A DNA stretch of 64,000 nucleotides from an uncultured Draconibacterium sp. (GCF_963677155.1 NZ_OY781884.1:3468501-3532500); one strand, 5' to 3'. Positions 34,734 to 44,756 are shown, counted from the first letter of the stretch. Translations and numbers: made by a program. The notes: generated from the sequence alone by a model not told the origin.

Positions 34734-35249
34734 TCAGAAATCGTCCATCTCGCCAAAGATTTCAGTGTAATCATCAAGTTCGCCAAAATCCATATAAACT
34801 TCTTCTTCCTGGTTTAACCCAGTTTCAAGTTCAATTTTTTCTTCTCCTAAAACCTGAACGGGTGAATCGCCTTGTTTTAAAGCGACTAATGGCTCATTAA
34901 GATTTTTTTCCATAATTATTCCAGTTAGTTCTATAAAAAAAGACCTGTCGTTCAAAAAATCGAATGTATAAACGAGGTGTTGTCCCTTATCTTGCAGCAA
35001 GTCGCCTAATTTTGTTTTTTGCATAATGTAAAATGCCGCACCATTTATACCTAAGTCTAACATTGAAATCTCAACCAGCTTTCTCCATTTTTTATTGGAC
35101 ACGAAGAAAGATGCCAGTTGGTGTGATTCAAAACCAACACTTTTCTGTATAATACTATGAAAATCGAAAAATGAATGTTTCTCATCCAGAGCAACTTCCA
35201 ATCGGAAGTTTGGAGCCTCTTGTGAAACAATTTGAAATTGATAAATCAT
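34734..35249 (-). CDS. pRiA4b ORF-3-like domain protein
   Basis: A ~171-residue soluble protein. The first ~130 residues match the plasmid pRiA4b ORF-3/TnpR-passenger domain pattern: IYQFQIVSQEAPNFRLEVAL, SFFDFHSIIQKSVGFESHQLASF, KWRKLVEISMLDLG. The C-terminus is strongly acidic (MDFGELDDYTEIFGEMDDF). I start it at 35249 (MIYQFQI); 35258 would add three residues. The domain is found near mobile elements in some bacteria, but here it sits among housekeeping genes and is likely resident in this lineage. Function unknown. Confidence 0.8.
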   Translation of the reverse strand: MIYQFQIVSQEAPNFRLEVALDEKHSFFDFHSIIQKSVGFESHQLASFFVSNKKWRKLVEISMLDLGINGAAFYIMQKTKLGDLLQDKGQHLVYTFDFLNDRSFFIELTGIIMEKNLNEPLVALKQGDSPVQVLGEEKIELETGLNQEEEVYMDFGELDDYTEIFGEMDDF

Positions 35250-35258
35250 AAATTTCAC

Positions 35259-35612
35259 GTTGAATGAAGTTCAAATTTTACAGGAATTTTTGCAAAATCC
35301 AAGAATTCAAATGCAGATGAAATTGAAAATATCTATTAAAATGGTCTTTTTTTTACGTTTGGATATTTTTTGACAAAATGTCAAAATGTTGGTTTCTAAC
35401 CTTTTTTGGCACTTTTTTCTCAAAATAGTTATTGACTATAGAGACGCAGAATCGGTGAAATTAAAAAATGTTAAAAAAGTTTAAGTCAGGAAAAATCGAA
35501 CATTGGCGTTTGTTGTTCGGCTTGTCAAATAATCTTTTGGTAGAGTGTGTAATGATTTGATATTTAGTTTTTTATGTTGCTGTGTAGGTGTTTTTGGGGA
35601 GCATTTTGTCTA
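35259..35612. other. Gene-free interval with a TTGACAAAATGTCAA palindrome
   Basis: About 350 bp without a convincing gene. The only notable word is the perfect palindrome TTGACAAAATGTCAA at 35370-35384, which lies about 120 bp upstream of the start at 35249. It shares the TGACA-n-TGTCA arrangement with a palindrome ahead of clpB (51913-51929); a shared regulator is possible but untested. Confidence 0.4.
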
Positions 35613-36278
35613 TTATGGGTGTGTTGCCCGAAGCATTTGTCTTTTACCCGGAGGACCGGGAAGTCGCTCCGAAATATAGCCCGATCTTTCCATTCGGCGT
35701 CGAATTTCTCCCTTGGCGCTATAGGTAACAAGGTTGGCATTTGTGTTGCTAATGCTAAATAGTTTTCTGAAGATCTCTTCATTCCACATTTCTGGTTGTT
35801 TATCGGGGCCAAATGCATCAAAGTAAATTACATCGACTGTTGGCATAGTATCAAAAGAAAACTGTGTGAGATCGGTTTCCAATTTTAATAAATCGAAATG
35901 CGATGAAATGTTCGTTTTTTGGTTCCACTTAGAATTGTGTAGCGCTGAAAAAAGCTCTTCCGCTTGTTTCGAAATTAAACTTCCATAGTTGAGCTGCTCT
36001 ATTTCCGTCGGTTCAATTGGGTATTTTTCTATAGAAATATAAGTGGTTTTTCGCTTTTTATTTTCTGCTTCAAGGGCCGTTAACAGGGCATTCAATCCTG
36101 TTCCAAAACCAATTTCAAGAATTACCGGCTCTGTCGATTGATTGTGCCGATAACCTTTGTCGAGATACACATATTCCGATTCGGTTAGTGCACCGTTTAC
36201 CGAATGGTATTGTTCGTTCATCTCAGGAATAAACAGCGTTTTTGATCCGTCTTCGGTATTTATAATTTGTCTTTGCAT
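35613..36278 (-). CDS. mnmD: tRNA 5-methylaminomethyl-2-thiouridine methyltransferase (MnmD/MnmC-N type)
   Basis: A 221-residue SAM-dependent methyltransferase from the start at MQRQIINTEDGS; 20 further N-terminal residues are possible but hydrophobic and atypical. Motifs: YHSVNGALTESEYVYL, the SAM-binding VILEIGFGTGLNALLTALEA, and VDVIYFDAFGPDKQPEMW with the catalytic DAFxPxxxPxxW. It is the stand-alone methyltransferase half of MnmC and makes mnm5s2U at the wobble position of tRNA. The C-terminal GYISERLPGPPGKRQMLRA ends as in the family. Confidence 0.92.
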   Translation of the reverse strand: MQRQIINTEDGSKTLFIPEMNEQYHSVNGALTESEYVYLDKGYRHNQSTEPVILEIGFGTGLNALLTALEAENKKRKTTYISIEKYPIEPTEIEQLNYGSLISKQAEELFSALHNSKWNQKTNISSHFDLLKLETDLTQFSFDTMPTVDVIYFDAFGPDKQPEMWNEEIFRKLFSISNTNANLVTYSAKGEIRRRMERSGYISERLPGPPGKRQMLRATHP

Positions 36279-36395
36279 GGCTTTCGAATTTTCTAAAATC
36301 TTATGTTGTGCAATTAGCATTAAACTAAAAAACAGCAAAAAAGCACCTTGTATAACATAAAAAACTAATTTTATCGGCCAAAAATAGGAAAAACT

Positions 36396-37010
36396 ATGTT
36401 GCTACGCTTGTATAATGAGAATCCAAATCCCCGCGACGTAAGAAAAGTTGTAGAGGTTTTGCGCGGAGGGGGAGTAATTGTGTATCCAACCGATACGGTT
36501 TATGGAATTGGTTGCGACATTACCAACCAAAAAGCAGTTGAAAAGGTGGCGCGTTTTAAAGGCATTCAGGTTGAGAAGAGCAACTTTTCATTTATATGTA
36601 GCGATTTTAGCCACTTGTCGGATTATACCAAGCCAATTTCGAGTCATATTTTTAAGCTCATTCGCAAAAATCTTCCCGGTCCGTTTACCTTTATTCTCAA
36701 TGCGAACAACAATGTGCCAAGGTATTTTAAAGGAAAGAAGAAAACGGTAGGAATCCGAATTCCCGATAACAATATTATTCGTGAAATAGTAAGTGAACTG
36801 GGAAATCCAATCCTTTCATCGTCGGTGCATGACGACGACGAGATTTTGGAATATACAACTGATCCGGAATTGATCCATGAGAAATTCGCAGAACTGGCTG
36901 ATATGGTTATTGATGGTGGTTTTGGCGAATTAGTACCTTCAACCATTGTTGATTGCACATCGGACGAACCAATTTTGGTGCGCCAGGGAAAAGGGGAATT
37001 GGAATTTTAA
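36396..37010 (+). CDS. L-threonylcarbamoyladenylate synthase (Sua5/YrdC/YciO family)
   Basis: Cytosolic enzyme that makes threonylcarbamoyl-AMP for the t6A37 tRNA modification. 204 residues, single YrdC domain, without the Sua5 C-terminal domain. Motifs: LRGGGVIVYPTDTVYGIGCDI, KGIQVEKSNFSFICSDF (family KxRxxxKP region is altered), NLPGPFTFILNA, and VGIRIPDN. The altered KRP motif fits the YciO-like branch, whose role in t6A is less sure. It is divergent from mnmD. Confidence 0.88.
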   Translation: MLLRLYNENPNPRDVRKVVEVLRGGGVIVYPTDTVYGIGCDITNQKAVEKVARFKGIQVEKSNFSFICSDFSHLSDYTKPISSHIFKLIRKNLPGPFTFILNANNNVPRYFKGKKKTVGIRIPDNNIIREIVSELGNPILSSSVHDDDEILEYTTDPELIHEKFAELADMVIDGGFGELVPSTIVDCTSDEPILVRQGKGELEF

Positions 37011-37015
37011 CCCAT

Positions 37016-38461
37016 TTATTCTTTCCAGAACGATGGAGAGAAGAGCACCAAAACAGTAAACAACTCCAGTCGGCCAAGCAGCATTAGAAATGATAGAAAC
37101 CATTTCCCGATTGGGCTAATGTGGTAGAAATTTTCCGACGGACCAACAGTTCCTAAGCCCGGCCCAATATTTCCCAAACAGGTAGCTACAGCTCCCATCG
37201 ACGATTCCATATCTGGTTCAATCAGTGTAAAAATAACGGTGCTGATTGCAAAAATTACAAAGTAGATTATAAAAAATGCCAGCACGTTGGTAACGATTTT
37301 TGCATCAACTGAGTGCTTATTAAAACGTACAGGAATAATAGCATTAGGATGAACCAACCGTTTTAGCTCGTAATACCCGTTTTTAAGCAACACAACAATT
37401 CGCATAATCTTTATTCCTCCGCCTGTTGATCCGGCTGAACCGCCAAAAAAGAAAAGCAAAAAGATGAGCATGGTTAACACCGGTGGCCAGGTAAGATAAT
37501 CGGCCGTGGCATATCCTGTGGTTGTAATTATTGTAACAACCTGAAACAGGGAGTCGCGAAATGCTTTTTCAACACCAAACTCGGTAGAAACTAAAAGGCC
37601 TATAAAAATAAGGGCCGTAAATCCGAGTGTAAAAAAGCTGTAATATTTAAACTCTTCGTCTTTAAATGCTACTGAGAATTTTCCTTTTATTGCAAAATAG
37701 GAGAGCGTAAAGTTTGTTCCGGCCAGAAACATAAAAACAATAATTACATACTGAATAAATGGCGATGGCCAGTGTGCAATACTTGCCTGTTTGGTTGAAA
37801 AACCTCCGGTAGCCATGGTGGTAAACGAGTGACAAATAGAGTCGAAAAAGGTCATTCCTCCAACCCATAATAGCAGCGTTTCGGCAACCGTAAATGTGAG
37901 GTAAATTACCCAAAGTGTTTTTGCGGTTTGTTTTATTCGGGGGCTGATTTTATCGGGTGTTGGTCCCGGAACTTCTGCCATAAACAACTGCATACCACCA
38001 ATTCCAAATACTGGCAAAATCGCCAGTGATAAAACGATAATTCCCATACCACCAAGCCACTGGGTAATGCTGCGCCAGAATAAAATGCCGTGCGGAAGTG
38101 CCTCAATATCGTTTAAAATTGATGAGCCGGTTGTCGTAAAACCCGACATGGTTTCGAAAAACGCATCGGTAAAACTGGGAATGGAGCTACTTATTACATA
38201 AGGTAAGCTTCCAAAAAAAGAGAAAACAATCCATACCATCGAAACGATAATGAAGCCTTCGCGTTTGCCAATATCTTTTTTTGCTTTCGATGTGGTAGCA
38301 ACGATCAGTCCGCCAATGGTCAGGTTTATTCCGGCCGATATAAGGAAAGCGCTGCTATCGGGTTCACCATAAATCAGAGCAACCAAAAGAGCGATGCCCA
38401 TGGCAATTCCCTCTACAAACAATAAAAAACCAAGTACTCTGAATATGATTTTAAGATTCAT
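37016..38461 (-). CDS. trkH: Trk-type potassium uptake protein, membrane subunit
   Basis: 481-residue integral membrane channel subunit with the four M1-P-M2 repeats of TrkH/KtrB. Selectivity-filter regions are visible: MSGFTTTGSSIL, TMATGGFSTK, ITTTGYATADY, and CLGNIGPGLGTVGP. The SWSGSTGGGIK-like GGSAGSTGGGIKIMRIVVLLK is also clear. The trkA gene lies directly upstream on the same strand (17-bp spacing), giving a complete Trk pair for K+ uptake. Confidence 0.95.
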   Translation of the reverse strand: MNLKIIFRVLGFLLFVEGIAMGIALLVALIYGEPDSSAFLISAGINLTIGGLIVATTSKAKKDIGKREGFIIVSMVWIVFSFFGSLPYVISSSIPSFTDAFFETMSGFTTTGSSILNDIEALPHGILFWRSITQWLGGMGIIVLSLAILPVFGIGGMQLFMAEVPGPTPDKISPRIKQTAKTLWVIYLTFTVAETLLLWVGGMTFFDSICHSFTTMATGGFSTKQASIAHWPSPFIQYVIIVFMFLAGTNFTLSYFAIKGKFSVAFKDEEFKYYSFFTLGFTALIFIGLLVSTEFGVEKAFRDSLFQVVTIITTTGYATADYLTWPPVLTMLIFLLFFFGGSAGSTGGGIKIMRIVVLLKNGYYELKRLVHPNAIIPVRFNKHSVDAKIVTNVLAFFIIYFVIFAISTVIFTLIEPDMESSMGAVATCLGNIGPGLGTVGPSENFYHISPIGKWFLSFLMLLGRLELFTVLVLFSPSFWKE

Positions 38462-38478
38462 GTTCCGGTAGTTTGCGC

Positions 38479-39813
38479 TTACTTAAAGAATTTCTCCAGC
38501 TTTTTAATGCCGGATGGAAGGGTGAATACAACTACTTTATCGCCTTCCTGAATTTGGGTGTAGCCGTGGGCAATGTACCCCATATTGCCACGAATCACTC
38601 CTCCAATTTTTGCTTCGTCGGGGAAGTCAAGATCTTTTATCGATTTTTGTGTGATTTTCGCTCCGGGCTTGGCAATAAACTCAAAAACTTCGGCATCGGA
38701 GGCTGTTAAACATTTTACTTTCGAGATTTCGGCATTTAGCGTAAAACGATAAATGTAACCTGCAGCAATCAGTTTTTTATTAAAAATACTACCGATATCC
38801 ATATTATCTGCAAGGTTCATGTAAGCAAGGTTTTCAACCTCGGCAACCGTTCGGCGAACACCAAATGTTTTTGCCAGGTGACAGCCTAGTATATTGGTTT
38901 CCGAATTTCCGGTGGTTGCCACAAAAGCATCCATTTTTTCAATTCCCTCTTCGCGTAATAAATTCAGATTTCGTCCATCGCCGTTAATCACCAGTACATT
39001 TTCGTACTTGTCGGCAATCTTTTCGCATTTTTTACGGTCGCCTTCAATAACTTTTATTCGGTAATTTTCGCCTAGCTTTTCAATGGCTTTCTGGGCAATT
39101 CGACTACCTCCCAAAAACATAATGTTTTTAACCTCGAAAAGTGTTTTTCCGGTTAATTCATAAACATTATTTTGCTCGGCCGGGGTGGTTACAAAAAATA
39201 CGATGTCACCGTTTTTAATAAAATCGTGACCATTCGGAATGATCGTTTCATTGTCGCGATTAATTGCCACTACCAACAAATGTGGGTTTTCCTGCGATAG
39301 TTCTTCAAACGTTTTATTCAGAATCGGAGCATTTTCGCGCACTTTAATTCCCATCATAATCAGTTTCCCGCCCGAAAACTCGATTAACTGACGCGTTGCC
39401 GTTTGTTTTACCGATGCAATAATTTCTTTTGCTGCAAGACTCTCTGGGTATATCAATTCGTTTATCCCCAGGTTATTGAGCTTCTCGCGGTATCTTTCCT
39501 GAAGATACTCAGAGTTGTTTATTCGTGCAATTGTACGGTTAACCCCAAGGTACGACGCCATTGAGCAGGCTAACACGTTACGTTCTTCAAAAGGAGTAAC
39601 AGCAATAAACAAATCGGATTTTGCCAGGTCTGTGCTTTTTAAATCCTGAAATGAATGTGCAGAACCTGCAATTGTCATCAGGTCTACTTCACTACTGATA
39701 TTTGCCAGTTTTTCAGGAGAATCATCCAGTAAGGTAATGTCGTGATTTTCATTGGTTAACATTCTCGCCAAATGTGTTCCTACTTCGCCGGCACCTGCTA
39801 TAACAACTTTCAT
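38479..39813 (-). CDS. trkA: Trk potassium uptake regulatory subunit
   Basis: 444-residue cytoplasmic NAD(H)/nucleotide-binding subunit with two RCK modules. Each has a Rossmann fold (residues ~1-120: KVVIAGAGEVGTHLARML; ~230-345: IMFLGGSRIAQKAIEKLG) followed by a TrkA-C domain. It forms the gating ring of TrkH, encoded 17 bp downstream. Confidence 0.95.
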   Translation of the reverse strand: MKVVIAGAGEVGTHLARMLTNENHDITLLDDSPEKLANISSEVDLMTIAGSAHSFQDLKSTDLAKSDLFIAVTPFEERNVLACSMASYLGVNRTIARINNSEYLQERYREKLNNLGINELIYPESLAAKEIIASVKQTATRQLIEFSGGKLIMMGIKVRENAPILNKTFEELSQENPHLLVVAINRDNETIIPNGHDFIKNGDIVFFVTTPAEQNNVYELTGKTLFEVKNIMFLGGSRIAQKAIEKLGENYRIKVIEGDRKKCEKIADKYENVLVINGDGRNLNLLREEGIEKMDAFVATTGNSETNILGCHLAKTFGVRRTVAEVENLAYMNLADNMDIGSIFNKKLIAAGYIYRFTLNAEISKVKCLTASDAEVFEFIAKPGAKITQKSIKDLDFPDEAKIGGVIRGNMGYIAHGYTQIQEGDKVVVFTLPSGIKKLEKFFK

Positions 39814-40093
39814 TTCATTATATGTGTTAATTCACAAAAGTATTTGATGTAACGCGCTTTTAGCTGTAAGCATAATTTTTAGATGCTCGTTTCACCTGTC
39901 TGTATTATTCTATGAAGCAAAATAATGCATTCTGTTTTTAAACTCCACGGAAAAAGCTTTTTAATTTTCCGCTTCCAACATTAAATTAACATTCTAAATT
40001 ACAAAATGGACTGTGTAATTTACAGGAATTTACCAAAATATTTTTCAACCAAATGAGCGATAATGAATGGGGCATTTTATGTGAAATATTCGG

Positions 40094-42112
40094 CTACCAT
40101 GTGGTCGTAAATGCTCCTTGTACAGAGAGAATGTGATGTTTTGTTTGAGAAGTGGACTTTTTACGGTTGGAATAGTATGTAATAACACAACAATTTTCTG
40201 AAATGAATTCGGCGGGTAAAGAAGTTTTGGTACTTATGATTATGTCGGGCGAAATGGTGTTTGTTACTGGTTTTCGCTTTTGTTCCAGTAGAACTTTTTC
40301 CCCTTCGAATACGGCTAGTCCTTTGTTGAGAAATAGCAAATCATCGTTGAATGTTGAATCGGAAGTTAGGAAAATAGCATTTTTTATTCGTTTCTGTCGT
40401 TTTATATCTTGCACTGCGCTATAATTGTAATCGTCAACCGAAAGTGTGTCTGCTGAAATGACATACATTTTGTTCGCATAAATAAGGCAAGTTACCTGTT
40501 CTTGTGAGTTTAGCACAATTATTTCGTGCTGGTTGATTTGTTTGTAAGCTGAAAACAGAATAAATGTAGCAAGGACCACTGCAAACGAAAGTGCCGACTT
40601 TAGAAAAACAGCTCGGTGTGAATTCAGAAAAAGGAAGATGGAAAACAGTATGCCCAACACGAAAAGCAGTTCGGGTAAGTGAAGCACAACATCGGGTGTT
40701 GAGTGGGGAAATGATTCAAAAGCGGAAAGTAAAAAGTATACGCTTTTTATAATCCATTTTACAACGAAAGCGATTGAAGTCGCCAGCAGCGGTATTTTTG
40801 AAAAGGCTAATAAGCCCAGTCCGAGGGGAATAAGGAGCATGGCGGCAGGAATTACTACTATGTTGCTCAGCAAAAAATAGGTGGGGAATTGATTAAAATA
40901 ATAAGCCGAAAGCGGGAAGGTAGCTATTTGAGCAGCAATTGAAACGCATATTAAATTCCAGAAAAACAAAGCCACCTTGTTTTTTACCTGCCATAATCCG
41001 GCAATTCGTGGTTGTAGATAAACAATACCAAAAACAGCCATATACGAGAGTTGAAAACCCACCTCGAAGAGGTTGTTGGGATTCACCAATAAAAGCAGAA
41101 AAGCTGAAGCCGCGAGCGTGTTGTAAATATTTGCTCTGCGGTTGATGTTTCCGGCAATGATAATCAGGCTAAACATCGTGCAGGCTCGTAAGACTGAAGG
41201 CGAAAGACCGGTAATAAATGCATAACACCACAACAAACTAATGGAAAGCACCACGTAAATGAACCGGCCAATTTTTTGTTTCTGCAGAAAACCAAAACAG
41301 AATGTAAAAGCAAAGAAGAGTATCCCGACATGTAATCCCGAAACAGCCAGCACATGCATAGCTCCGGCTGATGAAAATATCCTTTTTGTTTCGCGGTCGA
41401 GTTCGCGCTTGTAGCCGAGTGTAAGCGCTGAAAGAATCTCCGTTTCTTGTGCCCCGATTTCCTGGTCGCGATATATTTTTAGCAGTTTGTCGCGAATTGT
41501 TTCGGCCCGTAAAAGCAGAGTGTTGTTGCGATATCCGGTTAAATGCCAGTTCCCGGTTTTTAAATAAACCTGCCTAAAGATGTGTTTCTTTTCGAGGTAT
41601 TTTTGGTAATCAAATTCGTAAGGATTTCTGCGGTTCTTAATTATTTGGGGCGACTGCTCAAAAATAATCTGATTGCCTGGCTTTAACCGTTTTATGTCTT
41701 CGCCTTTTTCAAAATAAACCAGCACTTTTTCTCGCGTACCAATCACTGTATCTTCTGTTTTTACCGAATGTATAAGAAGCAGGCTTTTGTATGAATTGGT
41801 TTTTTCCTGAGGCGTTTCAAGCACCGTGGCAGCCATTAATCCTTTTGTTTCGGGAAGAGGTAGATGGTTGTATTGATGGTAAGTGATCGCTCCGAATAAA
41901 ACGAGTAGAATAAAAGTTGTTCCTCCAAAAAGCGGAGCGAGATAAAAGTTGAAGCGCTTGTGGAGGAGAATTAAGATCCCACAAAAGATAATAGCCACAT
42001 AGATCAGGACTGTGGTGGTTACTTCAAATATTGAATCAAGGAAAATACCAGTAGCAAAAGCAATTGCTATTCGTAAGAAAGGTATATTTTTAAATATATT
42101 TTCCAAAACCAA
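40094..42112 (-). CDS. ComEC/Rec2-family DNA uptake channel protein
   Basis: 672-residue membrane protein. An N-terminal DUF4131 region (residues ~30-190, with helices and an OB-like soluble part) precedes the Competence domain (~220-500): LSALTLGYKRELDRETKRIFSSAGAMHVLAVSGLHVGIL and FITGLSPSVLRACTMF. The C-terminus lacks the metallo-beta-lactamase-like domain found in Bacillus ComEC, as is common in Bacteroidota. It probably forms the inner-membrane channel for transforming DNA. It is monocistronic, next to def. Confidence 0.9.
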   Translation of the reverse strand: MVLENIFKNIPFLRIAIAFATGIFLDSIFEVTTTVLIYVAIIFCGILILLHKRFNFYLAPLFGGTTFILLVLFGAITYHQYNHLPLPETKGLMAATVLETPQEKTNSYKSLLLIHSVKTEDTVIGTREKVLVYFEKGEDIKRLKPGNQIIFEQSPQIIKNRRNPYEFDYQKYLEKKHIFRQVYLKTGNWHLTGYRNNTLLLRAETIRDKLLKIYRDQEIGAQETEILSALTLGYKRELDRETKRIFSSAGAMHVLAVSGLHVGILFFAFTFCFGFLQKQKIGRFIYVVLSISLLWCYAFITGLSPSVLRACTMFSLIIIAGNINRRANIYNTLAASAFLLLLVNPNNLFEVGFQLSYMAVFGIVYLQPRIAGLWQVKNKVALFFWNLICVSIAAQIATFPLSAYYFNQFPTYFLLSNIVVIPAAMLLIPLGLGLLAFSKIPLLATSIAFVVKWIIKSVYFLLSAFESFPHSTPDVVLHLPELLFVLGILFSIFLFLNSHRAVFLKSALSFAVVLATFILFSAYKQINQHEIIVLNSQEQVTCLIYANKMYVISADTLSVDDYNYSAVQDIKRQKRIKNAIFLTSDSTFNDDLLFLNKGLAVFEGEKVLLEQKRKPVTNTISPDIIISTKTSLPAEFISENCCVITYYSNRKKSTSQTKHHILSVQGAFTTTW

Positions 42113-42159
42113 CGCTTGAAGGAATAGCCTTTAAACGTAGGTTTTGGAAAATGGTTACA

Positions 42160-42714
42160 TTATTTTGGAATTTTTATTCGGTAGTGCGGCCGAACTTTAC
42201 CTTTTGAAATGGCAATAAGTTTACTTTTTAATAAACGTTTGCGCAATGGCGATAAATGATCGACAAATAAAATGCCCTCCAAATGGTCATATTCGTGTTG
42301 GATAACGCGGCCGGCAAATCCTTTGTAGGTTTCAGTATGTTCCTCAAAATTTTCGTCGAGGTATTTAATGGTCACCTCGTCGGGGCGATTTACATCTTCC
42401 CTTATTTCGGGCAAACTCAAACATCCTTCGTTCATTGTCCACTCATCTCCTTTGGTTTCAATAATCTCAGGATTGATAAAAACCTTTTTAAAACCTTCCA
42501 GTTCTGGCTCTTCATCAGCACCCGATGAGGCATCAATTACAAACAAACGAATCGACAGTCCAACCTGCGGTGCAGCCAAACCAACACCATCAGAGTAGTA
42601 CATGGTTTCCCACATATTCTCAATTATCTCATCAAGTTTTGGATGATCTTTTTCAATTGTTTTGGCTTTCTTTCGTAATAAAAGGTCTCCGTATACTGTT
42701 ACCGGGTATTTCAT
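42160..42714 (-). CDS. def: Peptide deformylase
   Basis: 184-residue metalloenzyme that removes the N-formyl group from nascent proteins. The three family motifs are intact: GVGLAAPQVG (42600 region), EGCLSLPE (metal Cys), and QHEYDHLEG (two metal His plus catalytic Glu). Adjacent to ruvX on the same strand (65 bp apart). Confidence 0.97.
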   Translation of the reverse strand: MKYPVTVYGDLLLRKKAKTIEKDHPKLDEIIENMWETMYYSDGVGLAAPQVGLSIRLFVIDASSGADEEPELEGFKKVFINPEIIETKGDEWTMNEGCLSLPEIREDVNRPDEVTIKYLDENFEEHTETYKGFAGRVIQHEYDHLEGILFVDHLSPLRKRLLKSKLIAISKGKVRPHYRIKIPK

Positions 42715-42779
42715 TCTTTATATTTTTATATCAATAGCAACTCTTTTTACCTTTTGGGAATTTTGTTTCCCTGGCTTTA

Positions 42780-43205
42780 TTATCGTAATGAGTTGCGTTT
42801 CTGTTCTAAATAATTCTGTAAAATAATGGTTGCACTTATGGCATCAATCAATGCTTTGTCTTGCCGTTTTTGTTTTTTCAGTCCTCCGTCAATCATGGTT
42901 TGAAACGCCATTTTCGATGTAAAACGTTCGTCGTAAATCTCCAAATTCATTTCCGGATACTTCAGCTGAAACTTTTTCAAAAACGGATTGATAAATCTAA
43001 CAGACTCGGATGCCTGGTTGTTCATTTGTTTGGGATATCCCACAACTACTGTTTCCACCTTTTCTTTTTCGAAATAATCTTTCAAAAAATCCCAAATGGT
43101 ATGCGTTGGAACTGTTGTTAAACGATTGGCAATAATATGCCCCGGATCGGTAACTGCCAATCCTATTCGTTTTTTTCCGTAATCTATTGCTAATATCCGG
43201 GCCAT
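42780..43205 (-). CDS. ruvX: Putative pre-16S rRNA nuclease / Holliday junction resolvase-like
   Basis: A ~141-residue RNase H-like nuclease of the YqgF/RuvX family. Motifs: ILAIDYGKKRIGLAVTDP (first catalytic Asp), VVVGYPKQMN, and YDERFTSKMA (Glu-Arg pair), with a late Asp in KALIDAISATIIL. I place the start at 43205 (MARILAIDYG), as in relatives; seven more residues are possible. Family members process the 5' end of 16S rRNA in E. coli. Confidence 0.92.
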   Translation of the reverse strand: MARILAIDYGKKRIGLAVTDPGHIIANRLTTVPTHTIWDFLKDYFEKEKVETVVVGYPKQMNNQASESVRFINPFLKKFQLKYPEMNLEIYDERFTSKMAFQTMIDGGLKKQKRQDKALIDAISATIILQNYLEQKRNSLR

Positions 43206-43411
43206 GCTATAATTAAATCGCCGCAAAAGTAGAGAGAATTACTTAGAAAAAAAAGTTGTTAAATGCCTGCTGTTTAGGAGATGTAACTTTTGTCACAACT
43301 GAGAGTGGCTTTTTTGGCACAGGCTTTGCATTTACAGAGGCAGATATCAATTTTTATTTTGGCGCCAACAGAGCATAGCAAACAAATTGTTGAATTTTAA
43401 ATTCTATTGTC

Positions 43412-44554
43412 ATGAAAGCAACAACATTTAAATTGTTTGCCACGATAATTACTCTGGCGGCAATTACAATTACAACAACAGTTCCGGCCCAGGCTCAGCG
43501 CAGGGGAGGAGAACGGGGAGCAGAGAAAAGGGAAGCTCCGAAAAGAAGTAGTAGAAGCGAGGTGAAAACAAAAAGTGCCTCAAAAACTTATAGGCAATCA
43601 ACTCCACAAAGATCGGATAGAAGCGTTCGGTCGTCAAACAGAACAACTACTAGTCGAAACAGTGCAAATGTTCGTTCAAGTAACAAAAAATATAATGATT
43701 CTCGTTCGACAAATAGAGATGTTCACCGTGAAAATAGTTCTAACAAAAACTATAAATCGCAAAAAGGAACAACCAGGTCTTCAGCTGATGTTTCCCGAAA
43801 AGGTCAACCACAAAGAGCCGATCAGTATCGGGGGCGAGAGGCACCCAGACAGCCATCGCGGACTTATACCAACTCACGGAGGTCAGATCCGGGAGTTGCA
43901 AACAGAAGGGGAACAAGCCGAAATTCGGTTTCCGATACACGCAGATCCCACAATGTCGATAGAAATGACAAGCGGTTTACTCCGAATAAAAGTTACCGGG
44001 GAAGTAGTCGGCAGTGGAGTAGCAGAAACCGCCCGAAAGCAATGAATTACAACCATCGCGATAGGAAATATTATTCAAACTATAATTATCATAAAAACAG
44101 GCACTGGGATCGTCGTTGGGAGCACTATCGTTGGAACCATAACAGCTGGCGCGATTATTACGGAGGATACAATCCATACTCATATCGTTATCACAAATAT
44201 TATTATTACAACAATCACTACGGGCATGTAATTCGCAAGTTTGTTTATCGCCCAACCGTGTTTGTTCACAACCATAATCGCTACTATTGTTACGACGGAC
44301 ACTTTTTCCGTTATCACCGGGGGATTGGTTATGTGCTGGTTAATCTGCCATTTGGATTTTCTTTCGAACGTTTACCTTACGGCTACGAACAAGTTCATAT
44401 AAACGGCTACCTGTATTTCCGGGTTGGTAATTTATTCTTCGAATCGTCGGCATTAGGCTTTAGCCTGGTACACTATCCCGATAGGTATTACGCTTATAAG
44501 GACGATTACTACAACGAAGGGTATGGTGATGATTATTATTACGAGCCATATTAA
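43412..44554 (+). CDS. Exported basic, Arg/Ser- and Tyr/His-rich protein (DUF6515-like C-terminus)
   Basis: A 380-residue protein with a signal peptide ending around TVPAQA (residue ~28). Residues 30-200 are low-complexity and basic (Arg, Ser, Asn, Lys). Residues 200-270 are rich in Tyr, His and Asn. The C-terminal ~110 residues form a compact aromatic beta domain (YYCYDGHFFRYHRGIGYVLV; LPYGYEQVHINGYLYFRVGN), the pattern seen in DUF6515-type Bacteroidota proteins. Probably periplasmic or outer-membrane-associated; the basic region could bind nucleic acid or polyanions, which is inference only. Confidence 0.75.
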   Translation: MKATTFKLFATIITLAAITITTTVPAQAQRRGGERGAEKREAPKRSSRSEVKTKSASKTYRQSTPQRSDRSVRSSNRTTTSRNSANVRSSNKKYNDSRSTNRDVHRENSSNKNYKSQKGTTRSSADVSRKGQPQRADQYRGREAPRQPSRTYTNSRRSDPGVANRRGTSRNSVSDTRRSHNVDRNDKRFTPNKSYRGSSRQWSSRNRPKAMNYNHRDRKYYSNYNYHKNRHWDRRWEHYRWNHNSWRDYYGGYNPYSYRYHKYYYYNNHYGHVIRKFVYRPTVFVHNHNRYYCYDGHFFRYHRGIGYVLVNLPFGFSFERLPYGYEQVHINGYLYFRVGNLFFESSALGFSLVHYPDRYYAYKDDYYNEGYGDDYYYEPY

Positions 44555-44617
44555 AAGAAGCTAGAGTTACTATTACGAAGCAGGCTAGACCTTTAGATTT
44601 ATACTGTTTCTAACAGC

Positions 44618-44652
44618 ACTGTCCGTCAGCTAAAGTTTGGCGGGCAGTTTTT
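44618..44652 (+). terminator. Rho-independent terminator
   Basis: ACTGTCCGTC and GGCGGGCAGT form a 10-bp stem with two G-T pairs, followed by five T; 64 bp after the preceding stop codon. Confidence 0.75.
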
Positions 44653-44756
44653 GGTGCATAATCAAATTATTGAGGTGCTTGTGTTTAATATGTTATGAAA
44701 CCTATTTTTATGTCAAACATTTTGTTTATTTTTAGTTGTCCAAATACAAAAAAATT

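Noticed and set aside
34734-35249. Mobile element suggested by the pRiA4b ORF-3-like domain
   Set aside because: No transposase, inverted repeats or target duplication surround it; neighbours are housekeeping genes.
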